Source of the DNA: Fundicoccus_A sp052115865 | GTDB taxonomy: Bacteria; Bacillota; Bacilli; Lactobacillales; Aerococcaceae | Direction of reading: 5' to 3' | Assembly (NCBI RefSeq): GCF_052115865.1 | Contig: NZ_JBQKME010000018.1 | Coordinates: 1-26,998, forward strand | DNA length: 26,998 nt | Shown: piece by piece, positions 1 to 6,902 of the stretch | Layout: each line of letters opens with the position of its first letter | Numbering within the stretch: the first letter of the stretch is position 1 | Notes under the pieces: generated by a model | The model's input: the letters and a program-made list of their open reading frames with translations, nothing else | Told to the model about the DNA's origin: nothing | Databases searched by the model: none | Position numbers and translations under genes: made by a program

Positions 1-35
1 GAGTATGGGATTAAAGATACCGGCATAAAAAAATA

Positions 36-62
36 CCATGTATGATAAGACATCATACATGG
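36..62. repeat. Perfect 11-bp inverted repeat
   Basis: CCATGTATGAT (36-46) and its exact reverse complement (52-62) flank a 5-nt spacer. The first arm contains the ATG at 38. A second perfect inverted repeat, CCTGTC/GACAGG, lies at 84-100, also with a 5-nt spacer. Either could be an operator or an RNA hairpin. There is no T-run after them, so they are not intrinsic terminators. Confidence 0.6.
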
Positions 63-325
63 CACAAATATTTTGTTTATTTACCTGTCTACTTGACAGG
101 GGGCAGTTCATTCTCGAAAATCGATGGAATACAAATACAATTGATGTTAATAAATCATATCGCAACAATATGATTGCAACAATTTTATCAGTCGAGATGG
201 ATTCTGAAAAGAGTAAAAAATACGTTCAGAAGATTGTTAATGCTTCATCAGAAAAAGAAATTGAAGAAATAGTAGTAGAATATTTTCATTTATTTAATTC
301 CTCTTCTCAATCGATGAAAAAATAA
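38..325 (+). CDS. Hypothetical small protein, start uncertain
   Basis: I do not recognise this 95-aa ORF. The first 40 codons overlap two inverted repeats and read like non-coding DNA, and there is no clear ribosome site before the ATG at 38. The second half (from Met at about 170) is charged and helical, rich in Lys and Glu, and looks more like a real protein. The true gene may start inside, or this may be the tail of a broken gene. A good terminator follows at 338-370, which supports transcription rightward through this stretch. No function is inferred. Confidence 0.3.
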   Translation: MYDKTSYMAQIFCLFTCLLDRGQFILENRWNTNTIDVNKSYRNNMIATILSVEMDSEKSKKYVQKIVNASSEKEIEEIVVEYFHLFNSSSQSMKK

Positions 326-337
326 AGAATAATGGTT

Positions 338-370
338 AAACACTTTCATATTTTTTGAGGGTGTTTTTTT
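338..370 (+). terminator. Rho-independent terminator
   Basis: The arms AAACACTTTCA (338-348) and TGAGGGTGTTT (356-366) pair over 11 bp with two G-U pairs and are followed by a T-run to 370. It closes the transcription unit of the small ORF before the recombinase gene. Confidence 0.7.
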
Positions 371-477
371 AAATCGCTCAATAAAGTGTACTCTAGTGAT
401 CAAAGTAAAAATGCTATTATAGCAAGATTTTGAGTTGGTCAATAGAGTTGGTTAAAAGAGATATAAGAGGTGAGGTA

Positions 478-1074
478 TTGGCCACAAAAGTTGGATATGC
501 AAGAATAAGTACAAAGGATCAAAAACTGGATCGCCAAATTGAAGCGTTATCTAAAACAGTATTTAAACTGTTTGTTGAAAAAGAAAGTGGAGCGACACTT
601 GAAAGACCTGTCCTTTATGAAATGATAAATTTCATCAGAGAAGGGGATATAGTCGTTGTAACGGAACTAGATAGGCTAAGCAGGAATCATAATGATATTT
701 CAAATATCATGCATTTAATCCAAACCAAAGGTGCTACATTAGAAGTTCAAAATTTACCTACTTTATCAGGAATCGAAGATGATAATTTAAGAAGATTAAT
801 CAACAATTTAATTATTGAAATTTATAAGTATCAAGCTGAATCGGAGCGAACTATAATACGTGAAAGGCAAAAACAAGGAATTGAAATAGCAAAGCAGAAA
901 AATAAATATAAGGGAAGAAAACCGCTCTTTCATAAAGAGTCACCGCAACTAAACCATGCATTTGAACTATATTTATCTGGTGAAACAGATTCAGAAGTTG
1001 CGACATTAACCGGTATCGACCGAAGCACATTTAGAAGATATCGAAAGAAATATAATATTGAAAGACAACAGTAA
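478..1074 (+). CDS. Serine recombinase (resolvase/invertase family)
   Basis: This is a small serine site-specific recombinase of 198 aa from the TTG at 478. That start is chosen because AGAGGTGAGG sits just upstream, and the protein then begins like the family (Met-Ala-Thr-Lys-Val-Gly-Tyr-Ala-Arg-Ile-Ser). The longer reading from TTG 430 has no ribosome site. The nucleophile is Ser11 in YARIS. ELDRLSRN is the conserved Arg-containing loop, ESERTIIRERQKQG is the start of the long E helix, and the C-terminal helix-turn-helix (about residues 150-195, with TGIDRSTFRRY) binds DNA. Length matches resolvases of Tn3-type transposons and Gram-positive plasmids. It probably resolves plasmid multimers or cointegrates. 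No transposase partner lies next to it. A strong terminator starts at its stop codon. Confidence 0.88.
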   Translation: MATKVGYARISTKDQKLDRQIEALSKTVFKLFVEKESGATLERPVLYEMINFIREGDIVVVTELDRLSRNHNDISNIMHLIQTKGATLEVQNLPTLSGIEDDNLRRLINNLIIEIYKYQAESERTIIRERQKQGIEIAKQKNKYKGRKPLFHKESPQLNHAFELYLSGETDSEVATLTGIDRSTFRRYRKKYNIERQQ

Positions 1075-1103
1075 CTTCTTGCCAGCGTGGCAAGAAGTTT
1101 TTT
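1073..1103 (+). terminator. Rho-independent terminator after the recombinase
   Basis: AACTTCTTGCCA (1073-1084) pairs perfectly with TGGCAAGAAGTT (1088-1099) across a 3-nt loop, followed by a T-run. The stop codon is part of the left arm. Nearly the same hairpin recurs at 3820-3853. Confidence 0.9.
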
Positions 1104-1133
1104 AAATATATACATATTGAGGTGATTAATTAA

Positions 1134-3074
1134 ATGGCTGAAAAAAAGAAGTACCGATTTACCAAAGAACAAATTAAATCGGCCTCTGAAATATCTATTT
1201 ATGCTTATGTTAAGGAAAATGGGTTAGGAAAAATAATTAGTGACAGTGGAGATTATGCTAAATTATCTTATATGAACCACGACTCCATTGTAATTGATAA
1301 GAAAAAGAATTATTTTATCCATAATGCAAATTCCTTTGAGAAGAATGCTAAAGGAAACTTAATTAATTTTATCCAGTACATTAATCAAAATGAGATTGGA
1401 TTTCAAGAAGCAGTTCATCTAGCCTTAAAATTTGGAAAATCTGATTATAAAGTACAATCAAAAATTGCAGAAAACATTGAGAGTAAAGAGTTTGAATATA
1501 ATTTTAAAACAGCAAAATATAGTTGGACATTAGAAAGATATCTCACTAAGGAGCGTAAAATTGATACCGACTTAGTTAAGTACCTACTAGAAGAAAACTA
1601 TATCATGCAGGACGTCCGAAACAATATTATCTTTAATTGGACGCAGGATGGAAAACCACCTTCAAAAAATAATCTTATTATTGGAGCAACGCAACAATTA
1701 ACTAAGAAAGTGGACTCTGATAACCCTAATCGTTATATTATTAAGAATTCAGAAAAATATCACGGATTTAATATTGCGATTGGCGACAAAACAAATGATT
1801 TATACGTGTTTGAAGCCTCAATCGACTTATTATCCTATTGGACTTTACGAAAAAATGAATTAAAAGATTGTAGGTTAATTTCTCTTGAAGGTGTTAAAGA
1901 TGGAACTCTATTTAAAATGTTAGGAGATGATTATACTAAAGAGCCACGAGATTTAAAAGTACATATTAGCGTTGACAATGATAAAGCAGGGCATATATTT
2001 TTAGATAACCACATTCAATTGGAAGGAAGGACCCATTCAATAGAATATATAAATAACATTCCTGACTACAATACGATTAATACTGAAAAATATAAGGAAA
2101 TTATAACTATCGCAGAACAGTATAAACTTCCAAAAGATTTGATGTTAGCATTTTGGCAGTTCGACCGTCCATTAATAGATGATAAAAAGAAAATAACTAA
2201 AGTCTTTAATGGAAATATCGAGAATGATTTTAAAAAAATTTCAGAATTATATGCAGAAAAAAATTATATTCAAGATGAATTATTTAAAGCTTACGATTTA
2301 TCAAGTCGCCAAATCAACCGAATAAAGGAATGGCAAGATGTCTTTAATTCAAACAGTCATATTTTAAAAGATGAAATTGCGAAGGATTGGAACGATAAAT
2401 TAAAAGCAGAAAACTTTGTTAAAAAAAAAGAATCAATAGAAGAAAAAGCGGAAAGTATCATGATGAATGAAGAAACTATATCGAATTATATTTTAAATAA
2501 TACTCAAAGATTAAACGAAGAGCAGATTGCAACGCTATCAAATGAAACACAGGTTGATCGTGATATTATAGAGATGTATGCAAAAAAAGGCTGGTTACGA
2601 AGTGAGAAGCAAAGCAAGGATTTGTTTCTAGTATGGGGTAAAGATGGTGAAATTGTTGGTGCAAATAAATTAACAAGTGATTACCAAATAGCAACACCTT
2701 TTAAGGGCAGTAGCTCAAAAGATAGTTTTATTGTCACAATAGGAGATAGGCCGAAAGATATTATATTATTTGAACAGCCTTTAGATAGTTTAGAATATAT
2801 TACAAGCAACCGTAATCAAATTAATAATTGTGTATTGATATGTAGCAGGGAAGGTGATTTATCAAAACAATATACTATTGAGAAAGTAAATGAATATCTA
2901 AAAACATCAAGAGTTGATAACATTGATATTATTTCAAAATCAGATAATAGCGAAAAAATTAAAAGTAATATTATCAACCATCTTGAATTTGAAAATAAAG
3001 GGAAAAATACTATGAATTTCGATTTTAACATAGAATCGAAACAACATTTAAATATTTTTGATAAGACATTGTAA
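1134..3074 (+). CDS. DUF3991/Toprim primase-like protein with a second degenerate module
   Basis: The protein has 646 aa and starts at ATG 1134. The N-terminal half resembles the DUF3991-plus-Toprim proteins of conjugative plasmids and mobile elements, which are thought to help prime or process transferred DNA. The Toprim acid residues are visible: Glu227 in VFEASIDLL and Asp281/Asp283 in SVDNDKAG. The middle (about 340-450) is helical and charged. The C-terminal part (about 455-625) repeats the same plan: a helical stretch, then an R/K-N-x-L/F-like strand region, then FEQPLDSLEY with Glu547. The matching Asp-x-Asp is missing there (KSDNSEK region). I read this as an internal duplication with a dead second Toprim. 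The gene stands between two terminators and close to hicAB. It is not a typical DnaG because no zinc-binding domain is seen. Confidence 0.75.
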   Translation: MAEKKKYRFTKEQIKSASEISIYAYVKENGLGKIISDSGDYAKLSYMNHDSIVIDKKKNYFIHNANSFEKNAKGNLINFIQYINQNEIGFQEAVHLALKFGKSDYKVQSKIAENIESKEFEYNFKTAKYSWTLERYLTKERKIDTDLVKYLLEENYIMQDVRNNIIFNWTQDGKPPSKNNLIIGATQQLTKKVDSDNPNRYIIKNSEKYHGFNIAIGDKTNDLYVFEASIDLLSYWTLRKNELKDCRLISLEGVKDGTLFKMLGDDYTKEPRDLKVHISVDNDKAGHIFLDNHIQLEGRTHSIEYINNIPDYNTINTEKYKEIITIAEQYKLPKDLMLAFWQFDRPLIDDKKKITKVFNGNIENDFKKISELYAEKNYIQDELFKAYDLSSRQINRIKEWQDVFNSNSHILKDEIAKDWNDKLKAENFVKKKESIEEKAESIMMNEETISNYILNNTQRLNEEQIATLSNETQVDRDIIEMYAKKGWLRSEKQSKDLFLVWGKDGEIVGANKLTSDYQIATPFKGSSSKDSFIVTIGDRPKDIILFEQPLDSLEYITSNRNQINNCVLICSREGDLSKQYTIEKVNEYLKTSRVDNIDIISKSDNSEKIKSNIINHLEFENKGKNTMNFDFNIESKQHLNIFDKTL

Positions 3075-3110
3075 TTTATGCTTTTAAAGGGTTATTATGA
3101 ATAGCTCTTA

Positions 3111-3139
3111 TTGACACACGTGTAAAAAACACGTATAAT
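3111..3139 (+). promoter_or_regulatory. hicAB promoter with overlapping operator
   Basis: A consensus -35 TTGACA (3111-3116) and -10 TATAAT (3134-3139) are 17 bp apart. The inverted repeat ACGTGT (3118-3123) / ACACGT (3129-3134) fills the spacer, so a bound repressor would block RNA polymerase. This fits autoregulation by HicB or the HicAB complex. Confidence 0.85.
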
Positions 3140-3162
3140 TAATGGTGTAAGGAGGACATGAC

Positions 3163-3354
3163 ATGTCAAAAACTAAACCTTACCGAATAGTTGTTAAAGA
3201 ACTAAAAAAAGATGGCTGGATTCTTGACCATACAACAGGCTCTCATGAAATCTATACAAAAGATGGAAAGATATGTCCTGTAAAATGTACGAAAAAAGAT
3301 ATACCATCTGGAACTTTAACAAAAATCGAAAGGATTACAGGGTTAAAATTTTAG
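3163..3354 (+). CDS. hicA: HicA-type mRNA interferase toxin
   Basis: This 63-aa protein has the HicA double-stranded-RNA-binding-like fold pattern. A short N-terminal helix (VVKELKKDGW) is followed by TTGSHEIYTKDGK, where the Gly-Ser-His (His around residue 28) is the family catalytic site, and then by a C-terminal helix starting at GTLTKIERITG. HicA toxins cleave mRNA and stop growth until HicB neutralises them. The ATG at 3163 has AAGGAGG in front of it. hicB follows 32 nt downstream under the same promoter. Toxin first is the usual hicAB order. The family typically runs 55-85 aa, so the gene looks complete. Confidence 0.88.
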   Translation: MSKTKPYRIVVKELKKDGWILDHTTGSHEIYTKDGKICPVKCTKKDIPSGTLTKIERITGLKF

Positions 3355-3386
3355 CCCTGTCCTTTAAGGAAAGAGGAGTAGTATAT

Positions 3387-3785
3387 ATGCAGACATTAGT
3401 TACTTACCCATACATAATTACTCATGAGGATGACGTTTTCTATGTGGATTTTATAGATTTTGAAAATTGCTTTACAGATGGTGAAACTTTAGAAGAAGCA
3501 ATGATAAATGCTAAAGATGTTTTAGGTGGTGTTTTATTTACAATGATCAAACAAGGAAAACCATTACCAGAAGTATCATTAGATTTTGATGCAATACACG
3601 AAAATGCAAGAGTAGCCTATGCTAACGTTTGGATTGCACCGATTAAACAGAAAGCAGACTTACAAGCGGTAAAAAAGACATTAACGATTCCAAAATGGTT
3701 AAATGACGAAGCTGAAAAACGCAAAGTAAATTTCTCTAATATTTTACAGACTGCTATTAAAGAAGAATTAGGAATTAAATCTTAA
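3387..3785 (+). CDS. hicB: HicB-type antitoxin
   Basis: The protein has 132 aa. The start is the ATG at 3387 behind AAGGAAAGAGGAG; a longer upstream reading overlaps hicA and has no ribosome site. The N-terminal 65 residues show the partially degraded RNase H-like HicB domain: YPYIITHEDDVFYVDFIDFENC, then a D-G-x-T-L-E-E-A segment. The C-terminal end (TLTIPKWLNDEAEKRKVNFSN region) is a ribbon-helix-helix DNA-binding domain. It should neutralise HicA and repress the promoter at 3111-3139 through the spacer palindrome. On a plasmid the pair would act as an addiction module. Confidence 0.88.
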   Translation: MQTLVTYPYIITHEDDVFYVDFIDFENCFTDGETLEEAMINAKDVLGGVLFTMIKQGKPLPEVSLDFDAIHENARVAYANVWIAPIKQKADLQAVKKTLTIPKWLNDEAEKRKVNFSNILQTAIKEELGIKS

Positions 3786-3819
3786 ATCGAAAAACTTAGA
3801 TGAATTTTGAACAAAAAAA

Positions 3820-3853
3820 GAACTTTTTGCCAGAATGGCAAGAAGTTCTTTTT
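3820..3853. terminator. Bidirectional terminator between hicB and higA
   Basis: GAACTTTTTGCCA (3820-3832) pairs with TGGCAAGAAGTTC (3836-3848) with one G-U pair. An A-run lies on the left and a T-run on the right, so it can end transcription from hicB (+) and from higA (-). It is a close copy of the hairpin at 1073-1099. Confidence 0.85.
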
Positions 3854-3863
3854 TAATGAAGAA

Positions 3864-4154
3864 TTATTCAAAACTCATTACTAATTTTTTTCCACTAAGT
3901 TCTGCAATAGTTTCAAGTGTTTTGATAGTAGGATTAGCGTTTCCGTTTTCAATTCGTGCTATTGTTGATTGTGGTTTATGTACTAATTTAGCAAATTCAT
4001 CTTGAGTTAATCCCATAGACTCTCTTAATTTCATTACTAAAACAGCGTAATCAAGTTTTTTACTCTCAATTTCCATTCTTTCTGAAAACTCTTTATCCGC
4101 TAGTTTCATCTCATTAATATAGTCGGATACCTTTGTTGTAGTAAACTTTTCCAT
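3864..4154 (-). CDS. higA: HigA-type XRE-family antitoxin
   Basis: This 96-aa protein has a helix-turn-helix of the XRE/Cro type in its C-terminal half (LRESMGLTQDEFAKLVHKPQSTIARIENGNANPTIKTLETIAEL, about residues 44-88). The Q-S-T-I-A-R-I-E-N-G-N-A-N-P core is characteristic of HigA antitoxins of the host-inhibition-of-growth family. The N-terminal segment (about 1-40) is charged and helical and probably binds the toxin. The gene is downstream of a toxin remnant on the same strand, in the higBA order, with only 3 nt between toxin stop and antitoxin start. Because the toxin is truncated, HigA here is an orphan. Its promoter, normally upstream of the toxin, has been displaced by an IS6-family end, so expression may depend on the IS or may be lost. 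Confidence 0.82.
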   Translation of the reverse strand: MEKFTTTKVSDYINEMKLADKEFSERMEIESKKLDYAVLVMKLRESMGLTQDEFAKLVHKPQSTIARIENGNANPTIKTLETIAELSGKKLVMSFE

Positions 4155-4157
4155 TGT

Positions 4158-4292
4158 TTATCTCTCCTTATATTGTTTCATCAAATGTTGTGCATGAGCA
4201 ATTTCCTTCTTTGGTGTCTTTTGAGTTTTCTTAGTGAAACCATGAGTAATAAGATAGATGTTGTCTACTTTCTGAAAATAAAGACAACGTTG
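4158..4292 (-). pseudogene. higB: HigB/RelE-type toxin, C-terminal remnant
   Basis: The last 44 codons of a type II toxin read leftward from the IS6 end at 4292 to the TAA at 4158-4160. They contain LYFQKVDNIYLITHGFTKKT and then TPKKEIAHAQHLMKQY, the pattern of the C-terminal half of HigB/phage Gp49-like ribosome-dependent mRNA interferases. The N-terminal half is missing, removed by the IS junction exactly at the terminal inverted repeat. It cannot make a whole toxin. Confidence 0.8.
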
Positions 4293-4795
4293 GGTTCTGT
4301 TGCAAAGTTTTAAATCTACTATCAAATAAGGTAGAATAATAGAAAAAGATAGCAGGAGGAATGACGATGAATCATTTTAAAGGAAAGCAATTTCAGCAGG
4401 ATGTGATTATTGTAGCCGTGGGCTACTATCTTCGTTATAACCTTAGCTATCGTGAAGTTCAAGAAATCTTATATGATCGTGGCATTAACGTTTCTCATAC
4501 GACGATTTATCGTTGGGTGCAAGAATATGGCAAACTACTCTATCAAATTTGGAAAAAGAAAAATAAAAAATCCTTTTATTCATGGAAAATGGATGAAACG
4601 TACATCAAAATTAAAGGAAAATGGCATTATTTGTATCGAGCCATCGATGCAGATGGTTTAACCTTGGATATTTGGTTACGTAAAAAACGGGACACACAAG
4701 CAGCCTATGCTTTTCTTAAGCGGTTAGTGAAGCAGTTTGATGAACCGAAGGTTGTAGTCACAGATAAAGCCCCCTCTATTACAAGTGCCTTTTTT
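4293..4795 (+). mobile_element. IS6-family insertion sequence, left part only
   Basis: The terminal repeat GGTTCTGTTGCAAAGTTT begins at 4293. A transposase ORF follows from ATG 4361 (or the in-frame ATG at 4367) and is cut after about 144 residues at TDKAPSITSAF. It is clearly the same family as IS1216 at 6903-7710 but differs at many positions (for example QFQQDV versus QFKKDV, and VKQFDEPKVVV versus HKQFGEPKAIV), so it is a related element, not a recent copy. Two catalytic aspartates are present (DETYIKIKG and VTDKAPS); the Glu and the whole right half, including the right terminal repeat, are gone. Homology stops near 4795, where the parA remnant begins. Confidence 0.85.
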
Positions 4796-4801
4796 TCATA
4801 A
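4361..4801 (+). pseudogene. Truncated IS6-family transposase
   Basis: The ORF encodes 146 aa against 226 aa for the intact relative at 6976. The N-terminal helix-turn-helix (LSYREVQEILYDRGINVSHTTIYRWV) and the first two Asp residues of the DDE triad are kept. The catalytic Glu region is missing and the last residues are read from foreign sequence. It should have no transposase activity but could still bind IS ends. Confidence 0.85.
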
Positions 4802-5252
4802 TTTGGAATTGTAGATGGAATAAGAGAAAAAAGATATTGTTGATAATGGAAAAAATTTTCATAAGAAGGTAAGATAAATAAGTTTTCTTTTATTTGTAGC
4901 ATACAGCTTTTTAATTTACCTTCGCTGAGTGCTTGCATCATTGTTTGTTTTGAATCTGAATCAATGTCTTTATTATTTTGTCGACTAAACGTTCTTAACA
5001 TTAATTTTGTAGAGCAAGCTTCAGGATCTAAGTCACATAATAAAACTTTAAAACCTTTACTTGCTAATGTATAAGCAAATAATACACTATTCGTTGTTTT
5101 TCCTACTCCGCCTTTTAAGTTACCAATAACAATTTTTTGACCATTAAAATTCTCCTTATCAAAAGTATTATGATCTAGTTTTCGATTAGTTTTTATTAAT
5201 TTAATTTCAATCGATCCCTCGACAAAACTTTTTTCTTTTTATTTTGGTTCAT
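4796..5252 (-). pseudogene. ParA-type partition ATPase (PrgP/RepB-like), frameshifted and truncated
   Basis: The reverse strand encodes a ParA-family Walker ATPase start: GQKIVIGNLKGGVGKTTNSV (deviant Walker A) followed by a VLLCDLDPEACSTKLMLRTF segment (A' motif). This is the form seen in the partition proteins of enterococcal pheromone-type plasmids. The frame has no ATG, GTG or TTG before the Walker motif. The natural start seems to be the ATG at 5252-5250 (MNQNKKKK), which is out of frame by one base in an A-run around 5225-5240; adding one A joins it to SFVEGSIEIK. No clear ribosome site precedes that ATG. The 3' part is cut by the IS6 fragment at about 4796, so the rest of the ATPase domain is lost. 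This plasmid partition locus is dead. Confidence 0.8.
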
Positions 5253-5656
5253 TTTAATTTTATAAGGATTAAAATTTTAATTTTTTTTTTAGTGTCAATT
5301 TCATGCAATATTGAGGAGATTTATCATAAAATATAAACAATATTCAAAAAAAAAAACAAGAGAATGTCTTTAAATAGATATTCGGATGATTTTATGTGGA
5401 AAATATTTGTGTTTCTAGTATTTTTCCATTCTTGTTTGTTTCCTAAAATATAAAAAATGATACTTATAATTTATAGAACGCCTTTATTGAGTGATTTTCA
5501 TGTATTTAAAGCGATTCGAATGCTTATAAGGTGTTTATTCATATTTTTTATTTAAACGTGTGTAATTTAATGTAAAATGAGTGATTTCGACTAACGCGTC
5601 TAATTAAAACTAAAAATTAAAAGATAATGCAATTATCTGTTTATTGCATCGCTAGC
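5253..5656. other. AT-rich non-coding stretch upstream of the parA remnant
   Basis: No ORF with a ribosome site was seen. The stretch is strongly AT-rich with long A and T runs (for example near 5280 and 5348). An imperfect inverted repeat, GGAAAATA/TATTTTTCC, lies near 5398-5428. In related plasmids the region next to parA can hold a centromere or replication iterons. I looked for the TAGTARRR octamers of pAD1-type plasmids and did not see a cluster. Confidence 0.4.
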
Positions 5657-5727
5657 TGTCCACTAGTGCGTGCGAGACGTCCACTGAATGCGGCCAATAA
5701 GACCACCGAGTGTGGAGAGAAGTCCAA
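5657..5727 (+). repeat. IS21-family left end with four spaced transposase-site repeats
   Basis: The motif GTCCAC or a close form occurs at 5658, 5679, 5701 (GACCAC) and 5722 (GTCCAA). The spacings are 21, 22 and 21 bp, about two helical turns each, with a following GTGCG/ATGCGG-like block. It lies about 80-145 bp before an istA start. IS21 elements carry multiple terminal repeats of this kind as transposase binding sites. The probable element end is TG at 5657. Confidence 0.65.
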
Positions 5728-5802
5728 ATAGATGACAACCTTCTATATACTTAGTTTGTATACCTTAGGGTATATAGATTAACTATATAGGAGTTTTTTT
5801 CT

Positions 5803-6055
5803 ATGATTCAGTATAGAAAGATACTTGAACTGGACGCTAAAGGTGTCACGCAGCGAACAATTACTTCAAGTACAGGACATTCAAGAGATAAGGGAGGTCA
5901 TTAAACGTGCTAAAGTCAGAGCGATTACGACAATAAACTACAAATATATCAACTTTGAGCAAAAAGCGGCCATTATAGATTGTCTGACACGTAAGTTATA
6001 CGAAAACTGTCTTAAACCACTCAAAAAGTCTCTAACTCATCTATCGCTCAAGTGA
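5803..6055 (+). pseudogene. istA: IS21-family transposase IstA, N-terminal remnant
   Basis: From ATG 5803 (TAGGAG upstream) the frame reads MIQYRKILELDAKGVTQRTI and a TSSTGHSRDK stretch. This is the N-terminal helix-turn-helix of IstA transposases of the IS21 family. It hits TAA at 5902-5904. The next frame continues with EVIKRAK, which is the expected IstA continuation, so a small deletion near 5891 broke the gene. After about 5925 the reading to 6055 no longer looks like IstA and I do not recognise it. The rest of istA and all of istB are absent. Confidence 0.7.
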
Positions 6056-6220
6056 AAGTGCAAAAGTCTTGATTATATCAAATTTGACTATCAACCATTA
6101 AGTATATAAAAAGATCTAATATCGCTTTACTTTCCAATTTTTATTGCGTATCATTAAAGTGGTAAATCACTGGTTCACTAAAACAGTAAATCAACAAAGT
6201 GTGTAAAAGGAGAATGTGAA

Positions 6221-6559
6221 ATGGAAAAGGTATTAGTTATTAAGATAAACATGGTTCCGAGTTCAAAAGAAGGTCTTGAGGAAAGAACTAGAAAATCATG
6301 GAAGGTTAGTCCTAAACGACTGGACGATGTAAAACATATTATTGTAATGCACAATCAAGTTGTTCAAGAAGAGTACACTATAGGAGATACTTTGGTGTAC
6401 CATTTGGAAGGAGAACTAAAAGGGCGTGTTGAGCTTCAATTGAAGGAATACACTGAAGAGAAAACGCTCAAAGGTAAGAAAATAAAATATCTAACATCTA
6501 ATCCAGCCACAATCAAAAGCTATAAGGACTTAGTAAATTTAATTATTGAAGAAGATTGA
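6221..6559 (+). CDS. Hypothetical 112-aa protein, possible PUA-like fold
   Basis: AAAGGAG stands before the ATG at 6221, so this looks like a real gene. The order is a short basic N-terminus, then RKSWKVSPKRLDDVKHIIV and a VVQEEYTIGDTLVYH segment, then GRVELQLKEY. The pattern R-x-x-W-x-V, followed by a strand with an I-V-x-E-Y/V-Y-x-I core and then G-R-V-x-x, resembles the small beta-barrel accessory domain often fused to nucleases or found alone in mobile elements. I cannot name the family with confidence. It lies between an IS21 remnant and an IS3 remnant, so it is either cargo or a surviving backbone gene. No partner is adjacent. Confidence 0.45.
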   Translation: MEKVLVIKINMVPSSKEGLEERTRKSWKVSPKRLDDVKHIIVMHNQVVQEEYTIGDTLVYHLEGELKGRVELQLKEYTEEKTLKGKKIKYLTSNPATIKSYKDLVNLIIEED

Positions 6560-6582
6560 TAATGTTTAAAACACCCTAACGG

Positions 6583-6774
6583 TGATATGCCCCCCAAAAA
6601 GTTAGAGGTAAAAAACTCACTTTTTGGGGGCGTTTTCTGTCTAAAAAATATAGTGACGAAGTAAAATTTACAGTTGTTCAAGAATATTTGAATGGCACGC
6701 TTGGTTATAGCAGTCTTACGACTAAATATGGTACATCAGATAAAAATTTGATCCAGACTTGGGTTAATAATTAA
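6583..6774 (+). mobile_element. IS3-family (IS150-like) end with orfA remnant
   Basis: A terminal segment starting TGATATGCCCCCCAAAAAGT at 6583 is followed by a short frame: SKKYSDEVKFTVVQEYLNGT then a LGYSSLTTKYGTSDKNLIQTW segment, ending at TAA 6772-6774. This is the first helix-turn-helix of IS3-family OrfA proteins. The expected ATG is CTG at 6637-6639. Only about 45 codons remain, and orfB and the other end are missing. Within the end, CCCCCAAAAAGT (6591-6602) and ACTTTTTGGGGG (6619-6630) form a 12-bp perfect hairpin that may stop outside transcription entering the IS. Confidence 0.7.
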
Positions 6775-6803
6775 TGAGGTCTTGCTAGATGGAGTTGTTT
6801 GCT

Positions 6804-6902
6804 ATGACTGAATTACAGATAAAAAAATAGGGTAATAGTAGTGCTATCAGATTTTCCAAAGAATTGTTACGTCAAGTAGGTTTTGAGAACAATAGCTTAA
6901 TT
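6804..6902 (+). pseudogene. MazE/PemI-like antitoxin remnant
   Basis: The frame from ATG 6804 reads MTELQIKK-stop-GNSSAIRF and then SKELLRQVGFENNSL. This is the AbrB-fold N-terminus of MazE/PemI antitoxins (K-W-G-N-S-x-A-I-R-x-P). The invariant Trp codon has become TAG at 6828-6830. IS1216 cuts the frame at 6903, and no mazF-like toxin follows on the far side of the IS. Confidence 0.75.

Noticed and set aside
5225..5252. Programmed -1 frameshift in the parA A-run
   Set aside because: A -1 slip on AAA-AAA would join the frames, but the base before the run is G, so the P-site tRNA would mismatch, no stimulatory structure is seen, and the gene is truncated anyway. A one-base deletion or sequencing error is simpler.
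5253..5656. pAD1-type replication iterons (TAGTARRR)
   Set aside because: Single loose matches only; no cluster in either orientation.
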